A DNA stretch of 18,406 bases from JAWKWH01 sp041582695 (lineage in GTDB: Bacteria > Pseudomonadota > Alphaproteobacteria > Rhizobiales > Rhizobiaceae). The stretch spans positions 1 through 18,406 of the forward strand of contig JBFIBB010000039.1 in assembly GCA_041582695.1 (NCBI GenBank), written 5' to 3'. The notes beneath the pieces are model-generated. The model did no database searches. It saw only the letters and a list, made by a program, of their open reading frames with translations, and was not told the origin of the DNA. Shown here piece after piece: positions 1 to 7,279 of this stretch; position 1 is the first letter of the stretch; every line of letters begins with the position of its first letter. The position numbers were made by a program, and so were the translations under genes.

Positions 1-1328
1 CGCATCGTCGCTCCGATCAGGTAGTCATCGAGACCCATGTCGCGAAGCCGGGTCAGCGCGCCGGTGGCGCTGTTGGTGTGGAGCGTCGAAAACACCAGGT
101 GTCCGGTCAGAGAGGCCTGAATTGCTATCTGAGCACTTTCGCGATCGCGGATTTCGCCGATGAGAATAATATCCGGATCCTGGCGCAACACCGAGCGAAG
201 CGCTCTGGCAAAGGAGAGGTCAATCGCCGGATCGACCTGAAGCTGGGTTATGCCGTCGAGCCTGTATTCCACAGGGTCCTCGACCGTAAATATCTTGACC
301 TCAGAAGCATCCCGTTCGCGGAGCAGCGAGTAGAGCGTCGTCGTCTTGCCGCTGCCGGTCGGCCCGGTCACCAGAACGATGCCGTTGGGAATATGCACCA
401 GATTGCGAAGCGTCATTATTGCATCAGTATCGTAGCCCAGCGCGTCCAGCCGCAGGTCTACCCCGGAGCGGTCGAGGACGCGCAGGACGAAGGTCTCACC
501 ATGGACACTTGGCAGGACCGACACACGCAAATCGATCTCCTGGCCGCGTACGGATATGCGCATGCGGCCATCCTGCGGCAGGCGTCGTTCCGCGATATTG
601 AGGCGGGAAAGTATCTTGATGCGCGTGGCGATGCCGGCATGCATGGCGCGCGGAGCGGTATCGGCCAGAACCAGAATGCCATCGCAACGGAACCGGATGC
701 GAACCTTGTCGGCCATTGGTTCGATGTGAAGATCGGTGGCGCCGCGATCGACAGCCTTCTGTATTATCCTGGACACAAACTTGATAACCGGCGCCTCGCG
801 GGCAAAGTCGCGAAGCCGGTCGATGTCGTCGCTGTCACCCTCACCGGAATCGGACGGTTCGACATCCGTCGTTTCCTTCTCCTCCAGCAACTGGCGTATA
901 CGCTCGACGATTGCCGTGCGGGGAAAGATGGCCAAGGCCGCCGGACGGTCGAACAGATAGCTGATAGCCTTGACCGGTTCGGCCAGAAACGGATCGGCAA
1001 CAGCTATGACGATCTGACCGTTGGCTACTGCGATCGGAATTACCTGGTTGGTTTCCAGAAAACCGGCTCCAACCTGCTCGACGAGAGCAGGGTCGATGTC
1101 CTCCGGTATGCCATCGAGCAACGGAACTTTCAGGAAATCCGATAGATGGCGCGCGAGATCGCGTTCGCGCGTCAGGCCAAGTTCGATCAGGACCGTATCG
1201 GCCGGATGATGCGTCGAGGAGTGGGCATTCTTGGCGCGCAAAACCGCTTCCGGCGACAACACTCCCTCGCCTTCGAGATAGGCGAGGAAAGCGGAGAAGT
1301 CGTGTTTCCGGTCGGTTACCGCGTCCAT
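1..1328 (-). CDS. gspE: T2SS assembly ATPase GspE (3' end cut by window edge)
   Basis: Cytoplasmic hexameric ATPase that powers pseudopilus assembly in the type II secretion system; it docks on GspL and GspF. Reading the minus strand from ATG 1328-1326 gives 442 complete codons with no stop before the edge. An N-terminal GspE/MshE-type domain (about residues 10-75) is followed by the T2SSE ATPase core. Walker A GPTGSGKTTT has its lysine at residue 328; the Asp box (EDPVEY), Walker B region (DPDIILIGEIRD) and His box (STLHTNSA) follow. The tetracysteine zinc motif typical of GspE would lie beyond the edge. An in-frame TAA sits three codons upstream of the ATG, and AAAGG precedes the ATG by three bases, so the start is secure. 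The gene lies 181 bases after gspK, farther than its overlapping neighbours, and may have its own promoter. PilB/MshE-type pilus ATPases share these motifs, but the gsp context decides. Confidence 0.95.
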   Translation of the reverse strand, partial: MDAVTDRKHDFSAFLAYLEGEGVLSPEAVLRAKNAHSSTHHPADTVLIELGLTRERDLARHLSDFLKVPLLDGIPEDIDPALVEQVGAGFLETNQVIPIAVANGQIVIAVADPFLAEPVKAISYLFDRPAALAIFPRTAIVERIRQLLEEKETTDVEPSDSGEGDSDDIDRLRDFAREAPVIKFVSRIIQKAVDRGATDLHIEPMADKVRIRFRCDGILVLADTAPRAMHAGIATRIKILSRLNIAERRLPQDGRMRISVRGQEIDLRVSVLPSVHGETFVLRVLDRSGVDLRLDALGYDTDAIMTLRNLVHIPNGIVLVTGPTGSGKTTTLYSLLRERDASEVKIFTVEDPVEYRLDGITQLQVDPAIDLSFARALRSVLRQDPDIILIGEIRDRESAQIAIQASLTGHLVFSTLHTNSATGALTRLRDMGLDDYLIGATM

Positions 1329-1429
1329 TTGCCTTTAACCTGTAACGGCGTTTCCAAAATCCATCCGGACCATCGAAAACACATTTCACCTGGCGCTTCG
1401 ACAGTACAGTGCCGCGCCTGCGAAACTGT

Positions 1430-1458
1430 ATTGTAAAGCACATGGTGACCGTATTGAA
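1430..1458 (-). promoter_or_regulatory. Candidate sigma70-type promoter for gspE
   Basis: In the 181-base gap between gspK and gspE the minus strand reads TTCAAT (1458-1453), a 17-base spacer, then TACAAT (1435-1430). The -10 matches five of six consensus bases; the -35 matches only three. It lies about 100 bases upstream of the gspE ATG. The gap holds no convincing gene or terminator. This is a pattern match only. Confidence 0.28.
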
Positions 1459-1509
1459 CCAAAACCCGCGCCATGGATCCGCCGGACATAATATCGAATT
1501 GCCGGATGG

Positions 1510-2451
1510 TCACTGCGAGGCAAGCCATTGCGCCACCTCCACACCCAGCAATTGCTCGCAACGCATGTTCTGCACGAATTCGTTCGGTTCCGAGCCGACG
1601 ATGTTGGGCTGTGTCGTACGTTCGAGTTCGGCATAGGATGCGGTATTATCGCCGGAGATCTCGATCACCATGCCGGAATACCCGTAGTTCCGGCTGTTGA
1701 GAGCGCGCAACGTGACCTCGATACGGTAAAACGCCGACAACTCCTCGCTATTTTGAACGAATGGAAATTGCGGCGTAGGACCGCTGGGCAGAATACTGGC
1801 CAGCCCCTCCGGCAGATTGTTGGCATTGATCGTTTCCCTGCGGCCGTAGACCGTGAAAACGTCCGACAGGTATCGGTATGGCATGTTGGCAAAGCCCGGG
1901 AATTCGTAGAGTTCCTCAACAGCCTCGAACGCAGAGTGTTTGAAACCGTCCGAGAGTTTGTTTTCTCCCGTATTTCCGGCACCCGCCGCATCCGGGTTGC
2001 GGTACGCCGCGACAAGATCGGCAAGCTCCCGCGCATCGCCGCCAGACATGCCGGTTGCGGTGAAACCGACTGCAAGCAGATCCGTTGGCGCGGCGTTCAG
2101 ATCGACCAGGCTCAACTGGTCCTGAACCCTGACCTCCACCTGCTGATTGCCACAAAAGCTGCGCATGGGATCGGAATTCAGGCGGATCGCATCGTTGACC
2201 TCTATAGCCGAGGACGCAACCTGCCGCGCTATCAGCCTGGCGATTCCGTCCGCCAGATGAATCTGACGATCGTTGCGATAGGCGCTCGAAGCGAGAAGAA
2301 AGTCCGTCCTGGCGGCGAGAACGAACGGCGTAATGACGGCCGTGACCACGAGCAGGAACAGCAGCACCGCTACCAATGCGAAGCCGTCGCGAGCCGGATT
2401 TGCCGGAAATTCACCGGCGGCGCGGTTATCTGTTTTCCGGGTACAGATCAA
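1510..2451 (-). CDS. gspK: T2SS minor pseudopilin GspK
   Basis: Large minor pseudopilin that with GspI and GspJ caps the pseudopilus tip in the periplasm. The 313-residue protein has a prepilin cleavage site DG/FALVAVLLF after residue 23, then one hydrophobic helix (about 24-46). Position +5 of the mature protein is Ala rather than the Glu found in major pseudopilins, as expected of GspK. The central region contains the GspK-type helical domain (LVDLNAAPTDLL near residue 117, LYEFPGF near 181). The start is TTG: GGAG lies 7 bases upstream, no ATG or GTG exists between the preceding in-frame TGA (2478-2476) and the TTG, and the next usable start falls inside the hydrophobic helix. The start overlaps the upstream gspC-like gene by 26 bases, implying translational coupling. 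The 23-residue leader is longer than usual. Confidence 0.92.
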   Translation of the reverse strand: MICTRKTDNRAAGEFPANPARDGFALVAVLLFLLVVTAVITPFVLAARTDFLLASSAYRNDRQIHLADGIARLIARQVASSAIEVNDAIRLNSDPMRSFCGNQQVEVRVQDQLSLVDLNAAPTDLLAVGFTATGMSGGDARELADLVAAYRNPDAAGAGNTGENKLSDGFKHSAFEAVEELYEFPGFANMPYRYLSDVFTVYGRRETINANNLPEGLASILPSGPTPQFPFVQNSEELSAFYRIEVTLRALNSRNYGYSGMVIEISGDNTASYAELERTTQPNIVGSEPNEFVQNMRCEQLLGVEVAQWLASQ

Positions 2452-2944
2452 TCGAAAACTCCGCGCCGGCCTGGGTCACGGTAATGGCCCCTTCGAGAAC
2501 CTTCGCCAGCACCCAGCCCTCGATCGCCTCGCCCTCGGCCACCCAAACCGGATTCGGGTCGGGACCGCCGGCAATCAAGGCACGTGCCGAAGTCCCGTCG
2601 ATGCTTACGCCGATCAGGCGCAGCTCGGGAGGGTTGACGACAGGTGCGGGCTTGGGCGCATTGACGGTCTTCTGCGGTGGAGGCGGTTTCGGTTTTGGCG
2701 GTTCGTACTTGCGCCGGTCAATGCTGAACAAAGGCCTTGAGAATGTCTGTACGAAGGTCAGTTCCTGAATGTGATCGGTCCCCGCCTGGTCGCCGGTTTC
2801 CTCCTGGCCGGGCAACCGTTTTGCCCCTCCTGTACCGTCGGAAATGGCCGTAATGTTAACCGGCCGGGCCAACATGTACATGTTCGTCAGGACCAGCAGC
2901 AGCATGACGGCGCCCAGAACCGCGAACTTGAGCAGCCCCTTCAT
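2426..2944 (-). CDS. gspC: T2SS inner-membrane protein GspC-like (HR domain, no PDZ)
   Basis: A 172-residue bitopic inner-membrane protein likely to bridge the inner-membrane platform to the N0 domain of secretin GspD. It has a short cytoplasmic start, one membrane helix (about residues 5-26), a periplasmic stretch with the signature FSRPLFSIDRRKYEPP (about 68-83), a proline/lysine-rich linker, and a small beta domain (about 107-168) with LRLIGVSIDG and VAEGEAIEGW, matching the homology region of GspC. No PDZ or coiled-coil domain follows, so it is shorter than gammaproteobacterial GspC (about 270-300 residues). Such short proteins are sometimes labelled GspN in alphaproteobacteria. Its ATG overlaps the gspM stop by four bases (ATGA), and it overlaps gspK downstream by 26 bases, so it sits inside a coupled gspL-M-C-K block. 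The family is fairly clear; the C versus N label is not. Confidence 0.78.
   Translation of the reverse strand: MKGLLKFAVLGAVMLLLVLTNMYMLARPVNITAISDGTGGAKRLPGQEETGDQAGTDHIQELTFVQTFSRPLFSIDRRKYEPPKPKPPPPQKTVNAPKPAPVVNPPELRLIGVSIDGTSARALIAGGPDPNPVWVAEGEAIEGWVLAKVLEGAITVTQAGAEFSIDLYPENR
2459..2462 (-). promoter_or_regulatory. Ribosome binding site for the TTG start of gspK
   Basis: GGAG on the minus strand, seven bases before TTG 2451-2449. It is the only start with a binding site that preserves the prepilin leader of GspK. Confidence 0.6.
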
Positions 2945-3546
2945 CCTCCCGCCTCCGGACCCGAGCCACCGGGCGGCAGTGCACCGTAGAACTGAATCTG
3001 GACGACCAATTCCGGCGGCCCCTGATTGCCTGCTGCCTGCGAACTCAATGTCGAGCGAATAGAGGCGTCCCGAATAACCAGATACGGTTTCGACGTCTCG
3101 ATATCGAACAGCGTTGCATGGATCGCCTCGTTGGTGCCCGAAAAGTCAGCCCTGAGCCCGGCATACCGGACGTTTCCACGCTGCCTGATGGGTGTGTTTC
3201 CGACGGATAGTATCTTGACGCCGTGTGCCGCCGCGATCGCCGACAGGCGGCTTTGCAGGTTGCCGCGAATAACGGCTTCGCTCGCCCCTTGCAGGAATTC
3301 CGGTCCGGAAAGGGATTCGCTTGCCGACACATCGCGGTCCGCCAGTGCCTGGCGCAGTCCGATGATCGATTGGAGATTGCCGAGTTGCTCGCGTTGCGCC
3401 CTCACCGCTGACGCAGCGTCGGTCAGCGAACCGACGGTCATCCAGACAAACCCGGCCGAGGCGGCAATCGCGCCGCAGAGTATCAGTAGCGCCACCGCGC
3501 GGCGCAGCGCCCTCGGCGCATTGATCAACGAGGTGAGCCTATCCAT
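2941..3546 (-). CDS. gspM: T2SS inner-membrane protein GspM, subtype b
   Basis: Bitopic inner-membrane protein that pairs with GspL in the assembly platform. The 201-residue product has a short cytoplasmic tail, one membrane helix (about residues 16-40), a coiled segment, and a periplasmic ferredoxin-like region containing IRGNLQSRLSAIAAAHGV and FDIETSKPYLVIRDASIR, which resembles the short GspM 'subtype b' family. I chose ATG 3546-3544 over the upstream in-frame TTG at 3570-3568 because GGAGG lies six bases before the ATG and the overlap with gspL then shrinks to eight bases. The stop overlaps the next gene's ATG. The C-terminal tail is rich in Gly and Pro. Identification rests on architecture, a few family-like segments and the position between gspL and gspC-like. 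Confidence 0.85.
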   Translation of the reverse strand: MDRLTSLINAPRALRRAVALLILCGAIAASAGFVWMTVGSLTDAASAVRAQREQLGNLQSIIGLRQALADRDVSASESLSGPEFLQGASEAVIRGNLQSRLSAIAAAHGVKILSVGNTPIRQRGNVRYAGLRADFSGTNEAIHATLFDIETSKPYLVIRDASIRSTLSSQAAGNQGPPELVVQIQFYGALPPGGSGPEAGG

Positions 3547-4597
3547 CGCCCGCCTCCACGCCCATTGCAATCGTGAAGCGCTCTCCGTTCTGGTTTGCCA
3601 CCCGGACGACCGGCGTACGGAATGTCGGCGCCTGAAACAGTTTCGACTCTTCCAGTAGCGGAATCAGGGCCGCCGCCGACTGGGAAAATCCGGAAAATAC
3701 GATCTCGTCGCCGCTTATCTCGACATCGGTCAGCCAGGTGGTATCCGGAATGACGCGCGACAATTCCTCGATGATGCTGACAAGCGGGACCGCCCCGCGT
3801 TTTTCGTTCCGGATTGCCGTGACCTGGCTTATCTTCAAGTTGCGGGCTGCGATCAGAGCGCGCACCAATGATGCCTCGTGTTCCGCCTGCCCGATTTCCT
3901 GATCGAGTGCTTCGCTGGCCTTGAAATAGCGCCAGTGAGCGTGGCTGACAGTCAGTGCTGCGCCCAGCAGACAGATTGCAACGCCTACCGCCATCGCGCG
4001 TCCAGCAAATACCTGCCACCTGGACGGCGGAAACATTGCAAGAAGACTGTTTTCATCGGGCCGGAATTTTTCGTTCTCGCCCGCAAATCCGAATCGCCGG
4101 ACCGCTATTCCCGCACCTTCCAGTGCGTCGAGAAGCGGTTTGAGGATTTCTTTCTTGACCACCGCATACCGGCTCGCAGGATCACTCTCCGTGTTCTTGC
4201 CGCACAAGAGGAACACTTCCTGCAGCGCAAACGGCGTGGAAGCGTGCACGTCCAGACGGGCCATGGCGGCCAATCGGCTGCGGGGCATGCGGAACGGCGA
4301 AACCTGCCGCATCAGAAAACGGTCGCTGTCCATCATGACGGCGACGCCGGGACGGGCGATGCGGATGCGGAAATATTTCTGGCGCAGGTGCTCAACCGCG
4401 CTCTCGGCGTCGGCCGCTATCACCGGCTGGTTTTTCGCGTCGCGGCCGGCCGGCTCGATCAGGATGCCGTCACGGCGAACGGTAAGCACCGCTGATATGG
4501 TCCCATTTCGTCTCGAACCGACTGTGGCAGGGAGCATGCCGGCCAGCTCCTGCCGCCACCATGAAAACAGATCCGACAAACTGTCACGCAACGCCAT
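3539..4597 (-). CDS. gspL: T2SS inner-membrane platform protein GspL
   Basis: GspL recruits the ATPase GspE to the inner membrane and pairs with GspM. The 352-residue product has a cytoplasmic actin-like portion (about residues 1-190), one membrane helix (about 197-219, VFAGRAMAVGVAICLLGAAL) and a periplasmic PilN/GspL-like part with a coiled segment, the conserved VIPDTTWLTDVEISGDEI region and a C-terminal beta-alpha domain. Two ATGs are possible. The upstream one (4630-4628) would add 11 residues whose codons (TTA, ATT, TTA) are unlike the rest of the gene. The chosen ATG (4597-4595) has GGAAG nearby, and its product starts MALRDSLSDLFSWW, a typical GspL beginning. It is the first gene of the minus-strand arm, overlaps gspM by eight bases and faces the divergent control region. 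Confidence 0.88.
   Translation of the reverse strand: MALRDSLSDLFSWWRQELAGMLPATVGSRRNGTISAVLTVRRDGILIEPAGRDAKNQPVIAADAESAVEHLRQKYFRIRIARPGVAVMMDSDRFLMRQVSPFRMPRSRLAAMARLDVHASTPFALQEVFLLCGKNTESDPASRYAVVKKEILKPLLDALEGAGIAVRRFGFAGENEKFRPDENSLLAMFPPSRWQVFAGRAMAVGVAICLLGAALTVSHAHWRYFKASEALDQEIGQAEHEASLVRALIAARNLKISQVTAIRNEKRGAVPLVSIIEELSRVIPDTTWLTDVEISGDEIVFSGFSQSAAALIPLLEESKLFQAPTFRTPVVRVANQNGERFTIAMGVEAGDG
3553..3557 (-). promoter_or_regulatory. Strong ribosome binding site deciding the gspM start
   Basis: The minus strand reads GGAGG here, six bases before ATG 3546-3544 and inside the end of gspL. It supports the ATG start, giving a 201-residue GspM, rather than the TTG eight codons upstream. 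Confidence 0.75.
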
Positions 4598-4661
4598 ATG
4601 CCGTAACTTCCGAATTAAACGGTACTTCATACACCCAAGCCGCCGCTGACGTACATATGCG

Positions 4662-4684
4662 GCTCCGCGCGCGCGACGCGGAGC
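4662..4684. promoter_or_regulatory. GC-rich perfect hairpin in the gspL leader
   Basis: GCTCCGCG (4662-4669), a seven-base loop, then CGCGGAGC (4677-4684): eight perfect pairs, seven of them G-C. It lies 64 bases before the gspL ATG at 4597. No T-run follows on either strand, so it is not a standard intrinsic terminator. It could be a leader-RNA structure affecting gspL expression. Confidence 0.45.
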
Positions 4685-4722
4685 GGGACTTTCGGCGATT
4701 GCTCAGCGCCGCCGGCCGAATG

Positions 4723-4736
4723 AAAATCGCGATTTT
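4723..4736. promoter_or_regulatory. Perfect 14-base palindrome, possible operator
   Basis: AAAATCGCGATTTT is self-complementary over all 14 bases. It lies between the candidate gspL promoter and the gspL coding region, where binding of a dimeric regulator could block transcription. The regulator is unknown. Confidence 0.4.
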
Positions 4737-4786
4737 ACGTATCATTCCAATTCATCATCCAAGCAATTACGAGTAAAAATCCGCAA

Positions 4787-4815
4787 ATCTATCACCGTTA
4801 ACCATCTTTTAACAA
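4787..4815 (-). promoter_or_regulatory. Candidate promoter for the gspL-M-C-K arm
   Basis: On the minus strand TTGTTA (4815-4810), a 17-base spacer, then ATAGAT (4792-4787), about 190 bases upstream of the chosen gspL ATG. Both hexamers match the sigma70 consensus only in part. The overlap with the CtrA-type box is the main reason to list it. Confidence 0.28.
4798..4813. promoter_or_regulatory. CtrA-type binding box TTAA-N7-TTAAC
   Basis: The plus strand reads TTAACCATCTTTTAAC: two TTAA half sites separated by exactly seven bases, followed by C. This matches the consensus of the alphaproteobacterial cell-cycle response regulator CtrA. The first eight bases, TTAACCAT, also match the known half-site form. 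It lies in the AT-rich divergent T2SS region and overlaps the spacer and -35 of a minus-strand promoter candidate, the position reported for CtrA-activated promoters. TTAA pairs do occur by chance in AT-rich DNA, so binding is inferred. Confidence 0.55.
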
Positions 4816-4944
4816 AAACATTCATCAAGTTTAGGTTCTATTTTTATTCTAGTATTCGAAATACGAACGAAAATTACGCGTGTATTTGTTGTTTAACTAT
4901 GTGCTCAAATATGGCGCCACAATTCGGCTTTTTCTTGTCTCCCG

Positions 4945-4963
4945 GCACAATTAATTCTTGTGC
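4945..4963. promoter_or_regulatory. Dyad upstream of gspD
   Basis: GCACAA (4945-4950), seven bases TTAATTC, then TTGTGC (4958-4963): six perfect pairs around an AT centre, about 220 bases before gspD. The form is that of a dimeric regulator site; no specific regulator is recognised. Confidence 0.3.
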
Positions 4964-5185
4964 GGCCACCGATTTTATGCCTGACTTGCGGTGTAAGGCA
5001 GGGAGACAGTTTTAGCAGGCAGGACAGCCATCGCGGCAACCGGAGTATCCGGCTGAAACCAAACGGCAAACCCGCGGGTATCATCGCCGTCATAGGTTCG
5101 GTCAATTGGCAAATTCCGATGATACCGTACGGTCCGGTCGGCCAATCTGTTTTTCATGCTTGTGTATTGCGTCGACGGAATGCGG

Positions 5186-7279
5186 ATGTACCGGGTAATC
5201 GCAGTTTTGTTTACCGCGCTGCTTCTTGCAGGCTGCGGCTCTCTTGGTTCGGAAGGCGGCATATTCGAAGATGCCGTCAAGGGTCTCGACTCATCTGGAA
5301 AACCGGAACCGAGAGAGCAAAGGGGCGGACTCCGCAGCCTTTTCGGCGCAGGCGAGAAAGAGAAGTTCAAAGGCGTCGTCGACGAAGGCAGCGGGCAGTT
5401 CGTATCAAACCGCGCGCCGCACGTGATTACAGAACAGACGAGCGCAGGGACGGAAGGCTACCGGCTGAATCTGATCGATGCGCCAATCGCGGCCGCCGTC
5501 AAGAACGTGCTGGGCGATATTCTGGGATTGAACTATTCGCTGGACACACGCCTTTCCGGATCGATTACACTGCAGACCAGTACGGCCGTGAGCAAAGAGG
5601 CGCTGATCGACATTCTGGAGACGGCACTCGTTGCTAACGGGGCGACGATCGTGCGCAGCGGCGGCAGCTACCAGATCGTTCCCATAGGCGAAGCGTTGGC
5701 GACCACGCCGGCTATAAGCGTCCCCTCGGTCACACCTGCGGGTCCGGGAATCAAGATCCAGGTTATCGAGCTTCGCTACGTGTCAGCAGAGGAAATGCGC
5801 AACATACTCTCGCCGATCAGTCGAGAAGGCTCGATCCTCCGCGTCGACAACAGCCGCAATTACATCATGATCGCGGGCACGAGCACCGATCTGGCCGCGA
5901 TGCGCGATGCGATTTCGGTATTCGATGTCGACTGGATGCGCGGGATGTCGGTTGCATTGCATCCGCTGGAGACCTCGTCGCCGTCCGATGTGGCCAAGGA
6001 GCTCGAGACGATCTTCGGCACAAATGACGGCCCCGGCGCCAAGATCATCCGATTTGTGCCCAATGAAAGGCTGCGGTCTGTACTTGTCATCACTTCGCGG
6101 CCCCAGTACCTCAAGCGCGCCGCGAGCTGGATCAGGCAACTTGACCGCTTGGCGGATACAAACGAAGAGCGGCTGTTTGTCTATGAAATCCAAAACCGCC
6201 CGGCCGAAGAACTGGCTGCCGTGTTGCAGTCTGTACTTTCTGCGTCGAGCAGGCGGGCCGCCGAGAGCCCCATCGCTCCTGACCTCCAGCCGGCGGTTGT
6301 GGAAAGCGGGATAGGCCAGCAGGATATTCCGGCCGAGGTTGCGGTCGCCAGCGGATCATCCGGCGGCTCCACCTTCACGGTCGTCGCCGATGCCGAGAAC
6401 AATGCCCTGCTGATTTCCACGACTGCGCGGGAATACGAGCGCATAGAGCGGATACTGCGTCAACTCGACGTGTTGCCGATACAAGTGTTGTTGGAGGCCG
6501 TGATCGCCGAAGTCTCGTTGAACGACGAGTTGAAATTCGGCGTGCGCTGGTTCTTCGAAAGCGGCGGCATGAAGATCACCCTGTCGGATCTAGCTTCCGG
6601 GCTGACAGGCCCGAGTTTCCCCGGGCTGGGCTGGACCTATGCCGGACCCGACGTGCAGGTAACGCTCAATGCGCTTTCCAGCGTAACAGATGTGAAGGTC
6701 ATCTCCTCGCCGAATTTGATGGCGCTTAACAACCAGAAAGCGGTTCTTCAGATAGGTGACCAGGTTCCGATCATCACGCAGACATCGACCAGCGTGAACG
6801 ATCCGAATGCGCCGGTTGTCAACCGGGTCGAACTGAAAGACACCGGCGTCATCCTCACCATGATACCGCGTGTCAACAGTTCGGGACGAGTGCTGCTCGA
6901 CGTCGAGCAGGAGGTAAGCAATGTGACGCGAACTACATCTTCGGGCATCGATTCGCCGACAATCCAGCAGCGCAAGGTGGCGACGCGGGTTGCGGTCAAT
7001 GACGGAGAAGTTCTGGCGCTTGGAGGGCTTATTCAGGAACGGAAGACCAACGCACGCGGACAGGTGCCTGTTCTCGGCGACATTCCGGTGCTCGGTAATG
7101 CGTTCAAGAACAAGACCGACACGATCAGTCGTACCGAACTGATCATCTTCATCAGGCCGCGGATCGTGCGCAACGTGCATGAGGCGCGTTCGGTGACCGA
7201 TGAATTCCGCCGCAAACTCGATTTCGGCGAAAAGACGTTCGAGGAAAAAGTGAAGAAAGAACTGCGACGGCTCAAGTGA
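5186..7279 (+). CDS. gspD: T2SS outer-membrane secretin GspD, lipoprotein type
   Basis: Forms the multimeric outer-membrane channel of the T2SS. The chosen 697-residue product starts MYRVIAVLFTALLLAGC, a lipoprotein signal peptide with lipobox LAGC and lipidated Cys17. The +2 residue is Gly, which permits outer-membrane sorting. A linker (18-90) precedes N0 (about 92-165), N1 (190-255), N2 (256-327), N3 (328-425, with an insertion of about 30 residues) and the secretin core (from about 432) with SSPNLMALNNQKA, VPVLGDIPVLGNAFK (near 626) and FIRPRIV. The tail after the core is only about 40 residues, without a clear pilotin-binding S domain. Upstream in-frame ATGs at 5156 and 5180 are possible; ATG 5186 is preferred because ACGGA lies about six bases before it and it gives a compact signal peptide. 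First gene of the plus-strand arm. Confidence 0.95.
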   Translation: MYRVIAVLFTALLLAGCGSLGSEGGIFEDAVKGLDSSGKPEPREQRGGLRSLFGAGEKEKFKGVVDEGSGQFVSNRAPHVITEQTSAGTEGYRLNLIDAPIAAAVKNVLGDILGLNYSLDTRLSGSITLQTSTAVSKEALIDILETALVANGATIVRSGGSYQIVPIGEALATTPAISVPSVTPAGPGIKIQVIELRYVSAEEMRNILSPISREGSILRVDNSRNYIMIAGTSTDLAAMRDAISVFDVDWMRGMSVALHPLETSSPSDVAKELETIFGTNDGPGAKIIRFVPNERLRSVLVITSRPQYLKRAASWIRQLDRLADTNEERLFVYEIQNRPAEELAAVLQSVLSASSRRAAESPIAPDLQPAVVESGIGQQDIPAEVAVASGSSGGSTFTVVADAENNALLISTTAREYERIERILRQLDVLPIQVLLEAVIAEVSLNDELKFGVRWFFESGGMKITLSDLASGLTGPSFPGLGWTYAGPDVQVTLNALSSVTDVKVISSPNLMALNNQKAVLQIGDQVPIITQTSTSVNDPNAPVVNRVELKDTGVILTMIPRVNSSGRVLLDVEQEVSNVTRTTSSGIDSPTIQQRKVATRVAVNDGEVLALGGLIQERKTNARGQVPVLGDIPVLGNAFKNKTDTISRTELIIFIRPRIVRNVHEARSVTDEFRRKLDFGEKTFEEKVKKELRRLK

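Larger units (their letters stand above)
4598..5185. other. Divergent control region between the two T2SS arms
   Basis: About 590 bases with no convincing gene on either strand. The part from about 4737 to 4965 is strikingly AT-rich compared with flanking genes. It holds a GC-rich hairpin in the gspL leader (4662-4684), a perfect 14-base palindrome (4723-4736), a CtrA-type box (4798-4813) overlapping a candidate gspL promoter, and dyads at 4852-4864, 4945-4963 and 5040-5052. From about 4966 to 5155 base composition returns to that of coding DNA, but no frame looks coding. Both T2SS arms probably initiate here. Confidence 0.75.

Noticed and set aside
78..1145. Long plus-strand open frame (355 codons)
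   Set aside because: It lies opposite gspE, whose minus-strand frame carries intact Walker A, Walker B and His-box motifs; the plus product shows no family features.
1333..1340. TTTAACCT before gspE as a CtrA half site
   Set aside because: It has no partner TTAA at the right spacing and is part of the gspE ribosome binding region and an in-frame stop.
1528..2484. Long plus-strand open frame (318 codons)
   Set aside because: Antisense to gspK, which has a prepilin site and GspK-type segments; the plus product is rich in Arg and Gln, as expected of a shadow frame.
4662..4684. Hairpin read as an intrinsic terminator
   Set aside because: The stem is strong but no T-run follows on either strand, and nothing obvious would end there.
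4960..5637. Plus-strand open frame spanning the gspD leader
   Set aside because: It overlaps gspD in another frame over most of its length, and its product is Arg-rich without domains; no ribosome binding site was seen.
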